A DNA stretch of 5,995 nucleotides from an uncultured Bacilli bacterium (GTDB lineage: Bacteria; Bacillota_I; Bacilli_A; RF39; UBA660). A program made the position numbers and the translations under genes. Location of the stretch: contig CALVVD010000061.1 in NCBI GenBank assembly GCA_944363745.1, forward strand, positions 1-5,995, given 5' to 3'. Position 1 is the first letter of the stretch; each line of letters begins with the position of its first letter. The notes beneath the pieces were generated by a model, which saw only the letters and a list, made by a program, of their open reading frames with translations, did no database searches and was not told where the DNA came from. Positions 1 through 5,107 of this stretch are shown here, piece by piece.

Positions 1-686
1 CCTAACATATCCATCTCATATAAACCAGTCATATAATAAGGACTATTAACTAATCTTTCTGTACTTAACATCAAATGTCCATTATCAAGTCTATTAACCT
101 CCCAAATAGAATTAATAGTTAAATACCATCTTACATCACCATTTACATCATATGCACAAGTATAACCATCACTAGATGGTGTAAAGAAATATAAATCATC
201 ACTTAACTCATCTTTATTTGCATCAACAGAAGTAGGTAAAATAAAATCATCTGGTAAAGCCTCAGTTGTAATTGTAAATTTTTTACTTACATCACCATAT
301 TCTACAACTACTGTATTATCTCTATCAGGATAAAGTCCATATATAGGTAAATAATGTTCAGTTCCTTCATCAAAAGTATATTCATAAGTACTAAGTTCAT
401 CATCACCTTCTATAGTAACTTTTGGACTAACGGACGTCTCAGTCTTAAAGATAATTAATGCTGTTAAAGGTGAAATCTCATAAGGATTAACTATTACATC
501 AGCATTATCAATATCTTTCAACTCTGTAGGAAAGTCCTCCTCTAATTTACTTTCCTTTTCAATTAAACTACTAACAACTTTCACCTCTTTATTATTAGTA
601 CTTAAATTATTAAAAACAAGTAAGCAACCAACAACAAGTATTAAAAGAATAACTATAACTATTATAACAATTTTCTTTTTTCTCAT
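1..686 (-). CDS. Aryl-sulfate sulfotransferase-like exported protein (5' part, runs off left edge)
   Basis: The gene opens with ATG at 684-686, 6 nt after a GGAGGG ribosome binding site (693-698), and reads without a stop for 228 complete codons to the window edge. The N-terminus has a basic RKKK stretch, a hydrophobic core (residues 6-25) and a lipobox-like VVGC at 18-21. It may therefore be a lipoprotein, although the hydrophobic run continues past the Cys, so an uncleaved anchor is also possible. Residues about 65-145 look like the N-terminal beta domain of Arylsulfotrans proteins (NPYEISPLTALI, then LPIYGLYPD). From about 165 the propeller domain begins (GYTCAYDVNGDVRWYL, DNGHLMLSTE). Family members move a sulfate group from one phenolic compound to another outside the cytoplasm through a sulfated His. 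That His would lie beyond the window, so catalysis cannot be judged. A hairpin terminator separates the gene from the HTH gene upstream, so it probably has its own promoter. The family call is firm; the substrate is unknown. Confidence 0.82.
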   Translation of the reverse strand, partial: MRKKKIVIIVIVILLILVVGCLLVFNNLSTNNKEVKVVSSLIEKESKLEEDFPTELKDIDNADVIVNPYEISPLTALIIFKTETSVSPKVTIEGDDELSTYEYTFDEGTEHYLPIYGLYPDRDNTVVVEYGDVSKKFTITTEALPDDFILPTSVDANKDELSDDLYFFTPSSDGYTCAYDVNGDVRWYLTINSIWEVNRLDNGHLMLSTERLVNSPYYMTGLYEMDML

Positions 687-706
687 AACATTCCCTCCAT
701 ATCTTC

Positions 707-735
707 ATTTTACTTTAAAAAAACTTCAGAGTAAA
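707..735 (-). promoter_or_regulatory. Possible promoter for the sulfotransferase gene
   Basis: Read on the minus strand, TTTACT (730-735) and TAAAAT (707-712) are separated by 17 nt and match the -35 and -10 consensus at 4 and 5 of 6 positions. The site lies between the HTH gene terminator and the sulfotransferase start. It would give a leader of only about 14 nt holding the ribosome binding site. In sequence this AT-rich such matches arise easily, so this is a weak call. Confidence 0.35.
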
Positions 736-749
736 TAAAAAGAGGGTTG

Positions 750-773
750 AAAAAACTCAACTATTAGTTGAGT
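750..773 (-). terminator. Intrinsic terminator of the HTH regulator gene
   Basis: On the minus strand, a perfect 9-bp inverted repeat (ACTCAACTA at 765-773, TAGTTGAGT at 755-763, one base between) runs into six T residues (750-755). The real hairpin would open one or two central pairs to form a loop. The upstream arm is inside the last codons of the HTH gene and the downstream arm contains its TGA stop (757-759). The downstream arm can also pair with GTTGA at 746-750 (plus-strand reading), an alternative weaker fold. Confidence 0.72.
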
Positions 774-1467
774 CAAAACAATTATCATCAAAACTTAAAG
801 GAACTTCATAAGTAATAGTCTTATCATCAAGACTAGTAGCATTTATCTCTAATACTAACCGGTTATTTTTAAATATCTTACAACTACTAGCATAATCATC
901 CACTGTAAAATCAATACTATTAAGTAAACCAGAAAGAGTATCTACATCACTATTTTCACTTTCACAACTACTAATCTTTGTTTTAGCATCTCCATTAACA
1001 TCATAAAGATTACAACTTAAACTTTTATATTCAGTATCATCATCACTATTATTATAATTAATACTAGATATATAAATAGATGATTTATCAGGAGAAAAAG
1101 CTAAAACACCACTAACATCAAAATCATTGGAATCAGTTTCTAATACTTTAAACTCATAAGTTTCTTTATGAACGACAAAAAACACGAAAATACCAACCAC
1201 ACAAATAACTAAAACTGTTATAGGAATAAATATTTTCTTATTTAATTTCTTTTTATCTTTAACACTTCCCTCTAACAATTCATCTATATTAACATTAAAT
1301 AACTCACTAATAGTTTTAAGGATAGCAATATCAGGAATACTCTTACCATTTTCCCATTTACTAACCGCCTGATAAGTAACTCCTAACTTTTTAGCAAGTT
1401 CATCTTGTGTTAAGTTATTATTTTTTCTAAGTTTCTTTATAAATTTACCAATTTTCTCTTGATCCAT
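757..1467 (-). CDS. XRE-family HTH regulator with one membrane segment and an outside domain
   Basis: This 236-residue protein has three parts. Residues 6-64 form a Cro/C1-type helix-turn-helix (HTH_3 family) with QDELAKKLG at 21-29 and the recognition helix around TYQAVSKWENG at 31-41, the form common in Bacillota. A lysine-rich linker (69-78) leads to a single membrane helix at about 79-99. The remaining 137 residues, rich in Asp and Ser, should lie outside the cell if the HTH is cytoplasmic. They contain four cysteines (152, 168, 196, 230) and match no family I recognise. The ATG at 1465-1467 was chosen because AGGAGG sits 6 nt upstream; the more distal ATG at 1500 has no ribosome binding site. 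The protein is probably a membrane-bound DNA-binding sensor that responds to something outside, perhaps redox state or the envelope. Autoregulation or control of the downstream sulfotransferase gene is possible but not shown. No clear promoter was found in 1468-1597. Confidence 0.85.
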   Translation of the reverse strand: MDQEKIGKFIKKLRKNNNLTQDELAKKLGVTYQAVSKWENGKSIPDIAILKTISELFNVNIDELLEGSVKDKKKLNKKIFIPITVLVICVVGIFVFFVVHKETYEFKVLETDSNDFDVSGVLAFSPDKSSIYISSINYNNSDDDTEYKSLSCNLYDVNGDAKTKISSCESENSDVDTLSGLLNSIDFTVDDYASSCKIFKNNRLVLEINATSLDDKTITYEVPLSFDDNCFDSTNS

Positions 1468-1473
1468 TAGCAT

Positions 1474-1479
1474 CCTCCT
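1474..1479 (-). promoter_or_regulatory. Ribosome binding site that fixes the HTH regulator start
   Basis: AGGAGG on the minus strand lies 6 nt before the ATG at 1465-1467. An in-frame ATG directly abuts the site (1471-1473) and another lies upstream at 1498-1500; neither has suitable spacing. This supports the 236-residue form that begins MDQEKIG. Confidence 0.85.
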
Positions 1480-1597
1480 AACTTCTAATAACAATACCAT
1501 CTAAATTACATATATAAGCATTAGGCATACCATAAAGATAATAGCACTACCTCATATTAGCAAAGAAATCATTGTTCTTTATTCATAAACAAAACCT

Positions 1598-2164
1598 CTA
1601 ACCATTTTGATTTTTACTAAACATTTCTTTTTTATAATACAAAGTTCTGAGCTTATCTAACCCTAACTCATCATACTTTATATTAAATCCATATAAATTT
1701 AAATCGTCAAGTAATTTTTTTCTTTGTTCTTCCAAAGGTAAATCATAATATAACGGATTATCATAATAAACCAGCAAGCCGATATCTTTAATTTCTTGTA
1801 ATTGTATCTTACTACTCATACCATCTTTCACATAATGATAATCTTTCTTTTTAGCATCAAAAATTCTTTTATATCCATATTTTAATAAACTATCTTCAAA
1901 ATTATCTAAGTCATAAGAAGATATCTCTTTAATATCAATATCATCTAAAAGTTTATTTTGAACTACAAATTTACTATCATTACAACTTCTTAGTCTAATA
2001 CAAGAATTTTTAATTTCATTCTCACTCATACCATCAAAATTTTTATTAGTATAGTATATATCGTATGTATCAACAGTAAAATCATTTTTAAATCCATATT
2101 GTTTCAACATATTATCATAATATTTTAAATCTTTATTTAATTTAATACCAACTTCTACTATCAC
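1598..2164 (-). CDS. CYTH (triphosphate tunnel) domain-like protein, degenerate
   Basis: This 188-residue protein has the layout of the CYTH superfamily (class IV adenylate cyclases, thiamine triphosphatases and relatives, which bind triphosphates in a beta tunnel). The first strand VEVGIKL (3-9) sits where ExExK belongs but has Gly at the second Glu. DTYDIYYT (32-39) corresponds to the usual D-x-YYD strand, CIRLRS (55-60) to LRiR, and KFVVQNKL (65-72) to the K-containing strand. Near the end, IKDIGLLVYYDN (125-136) occupies the place of the usual G-x-fvEiE strand and lacks those glutamates. The basic residues are largely kept while several acidic metal ligands are missing, so it may bind a polyphosphate without the usual catalysis. 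The start chosen is GTG at 2162-2164, preceded by AAGGTG at 5 nt. It follows the histidine phosphatase stop by 13 nt, so the two are probably one transcript. The assignment rests on motif order only. Confidence 0.55.
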   Translation of the reverse strand: MIVEVGIKLNKDLKYYDNMLKQYGFKNDFTVDTYDIYYTNKNFDGMSENEIKNSCIRLRSCNDSKFVVQNKLLDDIDIKEISSYDLDNFEDSLLKYGYKRIFDAKKKDYHYVKDGMSSKIQLQEIKDIGLLVYYDNPLYYDLPLEEQRKKLLDDLNLYGFNIKYDELGLDKLRTLYYKKEMFSKNQNG

Positions 2165-2169
2165 ATACA

Positions 2170-2175
2170 CACCTT
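2170..2175 (-). promoter_or_regulatory. Ribosome binding site that fixes the GTG start of the CYTH-like gene
   Basis: AAGGTG on the minus strand lies 5 nt before the GTG at 2162-2164, just after the upstream stop codon (2178-2180). The in-frame TTG at 2192-2194 would overlap the phosphatase gene and has no ribosome binding site. A second in-frame GTG (2168-2170) overlaps this site and is too close to use it. Confidence 0.6.
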
Positions 2176-2177
2176 CT

Positions 2178-2792
2178 CTAAAATACTTTATCAATATTAA
2201 CTAACTTTTTATCATCAAACTCTAATTTAAAAGTAGTACAATTAAATACATTATCTTCTAATATAATTTTACCATTAAACATCACATATTTATCTACTAA
2301 ATTAACATTACACCATCGCTTTAATAACCAAAGAATTGCACTACCGTGCGAAACAATAACAACTCTTTTATCTTTATATTTATCTATAACATCAATTAAA
2401 GCCTTATATACTCTTTCTCTTACTTCTTTTTGGCTCTCCCCATCTCCTAATTTATAATTCTCATCATTATTTTGTCTTAAACCGAAACCACTAGGTAACT
2501 CATCCCAAGAATTAATCCCAAACTTTCTTTCTCCAAAAGCTGAATTAACTATTAAGGTTACATTATTAGCATTAGATATATATTTAGCAGTTGCCATCGC
2601 TCTTACATAATTACTAGAAATAACAACATCTATATTTTGAAGTTCCTCCTCTTTACTTACATTAGATGCTAACTCTTCTCCTTCAATAGATAAAGGCATC
2701 TTTTCATTTTGTAACTGCAAACTTTCATTATTATAATCATTATTTATATCTTTTAAAACCATAGAATGTCTCATTAAATAAATAGTCGTCAT
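2178..2792 (-). CDS. Histidine phosphatase family protein (phosphoglycerate mutase-like)
   Basis: This 204-residue protein carries the full motif set of the histidine phosphatase superfamily. The N-terminal LMRHS (6-10) has the catalytic His9 and phosphate-binding Arg8, with Ser in place of the usual Gly of RHG. SSNYVRAMATA (59-69) holds the second Arg (Arg64). GERKFG (87-92) supplies the acid candidate Glu88, and VSHGSAI (147-153) the second His (His149). The length is normal for a small phosphatase such as CobC-, PhoE- or GpmB-like enzymes; the substrate cannot be read from sequence. The reaction would be phosphate removal through a phospho-His intermediate in the cytoplasm. ATG at 2790-2792 is the only in-frame start after a stop at 2799-2801. 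Its ribosome binding site is weak (AGTGATG nearby; a GAGGA lies too far upstream). It heads a two-gene unit with the CYTH-like gene and is served by an extended -10 promoter. Confidence 0.86.
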   Translation of the reverse strand: MTTIYLMRHSMVLKDINNDYNNESLQLQNEKMPLSIEGEELASNVSKEEELQNIDVVISSNYVRAMATAKYISNANNVTLIVNSAFGERKFGINSWDELPSGFGLRQNNDENYKLGDGESQKEVRERVYKALIDVIDKYKDKRVVIVSHGSAILWLLKRWCNVNLVDKYVMFNGKIILEDNVFNCTTFKLEFDDKKLVNIDKVF

Positions 2793-2822
2793 TAAACATC
2801 ACTGCTTTCTTCCTCACTTACT

Positions 2823-2851
2823 ATTATAACACAGAATCACCAAACCATTAA
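2823..2851 (-). promoter_or_regulatory. Extended -10 promoter for the phosphatase/CYTH pair
   Basis: On the minus strand TGT-TATAAT forms a perfect extended -10 (hexamer at 2823-2828, TG at 2830-2831). The best -35 at 17 nt spacing is poor, TTAATG (2846-2851), as is common where the TG extension is present. Transcription would begin near 2816, giving a leader of about 24 nt. Confidence 0.65.
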
Positions 2852-2862
2852 AACTAAGTTTT
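2850..2862. repeat. Short palindrome midway between the divergent promoters
   Basis: AAAACT-A-AGTTTT is a perfect 6-bp inverted repeat around one base. It sits almost exactly midway between the two -10 hexamers and touches both -35 regions. It could be an operator for joint control, but a palindrome of A and T runs can arise by chance in this background. Confidence 0.3.
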
Positions 2863-2864
2863 TC

Positions 2865-2893
2865 TTGCTTTTTTGCAACTTTCATGATATAAT
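2865..2893 (+). promoter_or_regulatory. Extended -10 promoter for the PP2C phosphatase gene
   Basis: TGA-TATAAT (TG at 2885-2886, hexamer at 2888-2893) is a perfect extended -10. TTGCTT (2865-2870) lies 17 nt upstream as a partial -35. Transcription would start near 2900, leaving a leader of about 25 nt that contains the gene's AAGGGGG ribosome binding site (2911-2917). Confidence 0.7.
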
Positions 2894-2924
2894 ATAGCCA
2901 ACTTAAGAAAAAGGGGGATAAAAT

Positions 2925-4325
2925 ATGGAAACTATTAATAATAGTTACAGAAACTATTTAAAGGAATTATTAAAAGAATATGTGGGTGAGCTTAAAAGAA
3001 ATTATAATGCTACTATTGATACTAAAGCATTAGATTATCTTGCCGACAAACTTACTATAGAAGCATCAAAAGAAAGTAATCCTAAATTATTAACAACAGT
3101 AGAAAATAATATTACCAAAATATTTATGAATGGTAAACTAATTATATCATCAGAAAGTGTTGATAATGGTCTTTATGAAAACTGTTTTAATATCTCAACT
3201 AAAAAATATACTGAAGAGAAACAAGTATTATTAGTACAAACTGATGAATATAGTTATATTTTAAGTAATAATGGACTATTTAAGTATGGAAAAGATAGTA
3301 ATGTATACAACTATTATACATTTAAAAATAATGGAGAAATAGAAAGGAAAATAAAAGTAGACCATAATACAGGATTATTAATATCTAAAAACGAAGTATG
3401 GAGATTCAATACAGAAAAAGAAAGGAAATACTTAGAGGATGTTTATAAAATAAATTACCAAGATGAAGAATCTTTTAATAAGTTAATAAATCTAAGAAGA
3501 ATATCTACTAATCTTGATATTACTCCTAAAGCCTATGAAAGTGTAATGTATACTCTTTCTGATAAAGGTAAAATAAGAAGACACAATGAAGACAGTGTAA
3601 CTGCTATTTCTCATCCTAAAGATAATTCTGTTAAACTACTAGCAGTTGCAGATGGTATGAGTGGATATGGTAATGGAAAAGAAGCATCTAGTTATACAAT
3701 AGAAGAACTAGAAAAGTGGTTTAATAAACTAAGCTATGAAGAAATTAGCAATTCATTTAGTTTACAATTTGGGTTATATAAAGCAATAGAAAAAATAAAT
3801 AAAGATTTATATAATAGATATGGAGAAATTGGAACTACTTTAACTTGTGCAGTAGTAACTCATGATAAAACCATTGTTATTAGTATTGGTGATTCAAGAT
3901 GTTACATTATGAAAGATACTAACATAAAACAAATTACTAGTGATGATACAAAAATATATGAAGATTATATAAATGGTATAATATCAAAAAATGATTTAAG
4001 ATTTTATCAATATAATGTTCTTGACGAGTCATTAGGTTTGCATCATAAGTTATCATCTTGGAAAGCAAAACCAAAATTGTTTGACAATGATAAATATGAT
4101 AAATTATTACTATTTACAGATGGTGTAACTGACTGTTTATCAGATGATAAAATTAAATTAATCGCAAATACATCTAAAAAAGAAGAAATACTTGAAAAAA
4201 TAATAAATGAAGCAGTTAATGTAGAACAAGAAATTCCAAAAGTTCTTAGTATACCTAAAAGTTCTAGAACTTATCCAATACCAGGGCAAGATAATGCTAC
4301 AGGAGCAATACTAATAAAGAGATAA
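2925..4325 (+). CDS. PP2C-type Ser/Thr protein phosphatase with a large unrecognised N-terminal region
   Basis: This 466-residue protein carries a PP2C domain from about 207 to 466. Visible motifs are RRHNEDS (218-224, with the metal-site NED), AVADGMSGYGNG (240-251, Asp243 and Gly244), GTTLTCAVV (303-311), SIGDSRCYI (320-328), LFTDGVTDCLS (396-406, Asp399) and GQDNATG (454-460, Asp456-Asn457). The metal-binding acids are kept. The usual GMGG is GMSG, and the usual DHS stretch is replaced by SDDTK (339-343). Such enzymes remove phosphate from Ser/Thr of proteins, often opposing PrkC-type kinases; none is in the window. Residues 1-70 look helical and 70-165 beta-rich, without membrane segments or a family I recognise, so the protein is probably cytoplasmic with a sensing or docking front half. 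ATG at 2925 follows AAGGGGG by 7 nt. The gene stands alone on the plus strand and ends inside a hairpin shared with the converging exonuclease gene. Confidence 0.9.
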   Translation: METINNSYRNYLKELLKEYVGELKRNYNATIDTKALDYLADKLTIEASKESNPKLLTTVENNITKIFMNGKLIISSESVDNGLYENCFNISTKKYTEEKQVLLVQTDEYSYILSNNGLFKYGKDSNVYNYYTFKNNGEIERKIKVDHNTGLLISKNEVWRFNTEKERKYLEDVYKINYQDEESFNKLINLRRISTNLDITPKAYESVMYTLSDKGKIRRHNEDSVTAISHPKDNSVKLLAVADGMSGYGNGKEASSYTIEELEKWFNKLSYEEISNSFSLQFGLYKAIEKINKDLYNRYGEIGTTLTCAVVTHDKTIVISIGDSRCYIMKDTNIKQITSDDTKIYEDYINGIISKNDLRFYQYNVLDESLGLHHKLSSWKAKPKLFDNDKYDKLLLFTDGVTDCLSDDKIKLIANTSKKEEILEKIINEAVNVEQEIPKVLSIPKSSRTYPIPGQDNATGAILIKR

Positions 4326-4349
4326 ATGCAACAACATCTATCTCTTTTT
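4316..4349. terminator. Bidirectional intrinsic terminator between converging genes
   Basis: A perfect 9-bp stem (AAAGAGATA at 4316-4324 with TATCTCTTT at 4339-4347) encloses a 14-nt loop. On the plus strand the second arm merges into a T run (4345-4349). On the minus strand the arm ends in TTT and then ATT, a weaker tail. The stem includes most of the PP2C stop codon and begins at the stop of the exonuclease gene, so it can end both transcripts. Low stem GC content makes its strength uncertain. Confidence 0.65.
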
Positions 4350-5100
4350 ACTTAACTTCTAACTCTATAGGACAGTGATCACTTCCAAACACATCACTGT
4401 CAATTTTCATATCCTTTACATTATTTATAAATCTATTTGACACTAGAAAATAGTCAATTCTCCAACCTATATTTTTCTCTCTTGCTCTACCCATATAACT
4501 CCACCAAGTATAAGCATCTGTTTTATCTTTATATAAATAACGGTAAACATCAGTAAAGCCTCCATCTAATAGTCTTGTAAAAGCATCACGTTCTTCAATA
4601 GTAAAACCAGCATTACCAACATTACCTTTAGGATTAGCAAGGTCTATTTCCTTATGAGCAACATTAAAATCTCCACAAACAATAACAGGTTTCTTCTTAT
4701 CAAGACTCTGTAAATATTTAAGGAAGTCTTTTTCCCAAGTCATTCGATAATCAAGCCTTGACAAGTCTCTCTTTACATTAGGAACATATACACAAACTAA
4801 GAAAAAGTCATCATATTCAAGTGTTATAACTCTCCCTTCATGGTCATGAATATCAACATCAATTCCATAAGCCACATCAAGAGGTTTAACTCTAGAATAA
4901 ACAGCCACCCCAGAATAACCTTTCTTATCGGCTGTATTTAAATAAAAGTTATACCCTTCCGGTCTAAATGGAATCTCACTTTCAATTGCTTTTACTTCCT
5001 GTAGGCAATAAACATCAGCATTAGACTCTTTAAAGAAGTCTTCAAAGCCTTTCTTTAAACACGCTCTAAAACCTGCTACATTAAAAGATACTATCTTCAT
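4348..5100 (-). CDS. xth: Exodeoxyribonuclease III / AP endonuclease (ExoA/Xth family)
   Basis: This 250-residue protein is a full-length member of the exonuclease III family, a Mg-dependent enzyme that cuts DNA at abasic sites and degrades 3' ends in base excision repair. The family motifs appear in order: SFNVAG (5-10, Asn7), LQEVK (33-37, Glu35 metal ligand), YVPN (105-108), GDFNVAHKEIDL (143-154, Asp144 and Asn146), WRIDYFLVS (213-221, Asp216) and GSDHCPIEL (239-247, the Asp241-His242 pair). No catalytic residue is missing. Length and motif spacing are closer to Bacillus ExoA than to proteobacterial enzymes with shorter loops, though this is judged by eye. ATG at 5098-5100 follows AGGGG (5105-5109) by 4 nt, and that site overlaps the stop codon of the phosphate acetyltransferase gene. 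The two genes are thus very likely co-transcribed and perhaps translationally coupled. The gene ends directly at the shared hairpin terminator. Confidence 0.96.
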   Translation of the reverse strand: MKIVSFNVAGFRACLKKGFEDFFKESNADVYCLQEVKAIESEIPFRPEGYNFYLNTADKKGYSGVAVYSRVKPLDVAYGIDVDIHDHEGRVITLEYDDFFLVCVYVPNVKRDLSRLDYRMTWEKDFLKYLQSLDKKKPVIVCGDFNVAHKEIDLANPKGNVGNAGFTIEERDAFTRLLDGGFTDVYRYLYKDKTDAYTWWSYMGRAREKNIGWRIDYFLVSNRFINNVKDMKIDSDVFGSDHCPIELEVK

Positions 5101-5107
5101 AAGACCC

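Noticed and set aside
708..736. Inverted repeat TTTACT/AGTAAA in the sulfotransferase leader region
   Set aside because: The arms are only six AT-rich pairs 15 nt apart and coincide with the candidate promoter elements; chance is the simplest explanation.
1468..1500. Longer form of the HTH regulator starting at the ATG at 1498-1500
   Set aside because: It has no ribosome binding site, and the extra residues would be encoded by the AGGAGG site that serves the ATG at 1465-1467.
1478..1528. 16-codon minus-strand open frame (MPNAYICNLDG and onward) before the HTH gene
   Set aside because: There is no usable ribosome binding site, it is very short, and its stop overlaps the HTH gene's binding site by chance-level arrangement. 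A leader peptide cannot be excluded but nothing supports it.
1562..1580. Small hairpin (AAAGAA/TTCTTT) after the CYTH-like gene
   Set aside because: Six weak pairs and no T run on the minus strand, so it is not a convincing terminator.
2165..2194. Longer form of the CYTH-like protein from a TTG at 2192-2194
   Set aside because: It would overlap the upstream gene by 17 nt with no ribosome binding site, while GTG at 2162-2164 has AAGGTG at good spacing and starts just before the first family strand.
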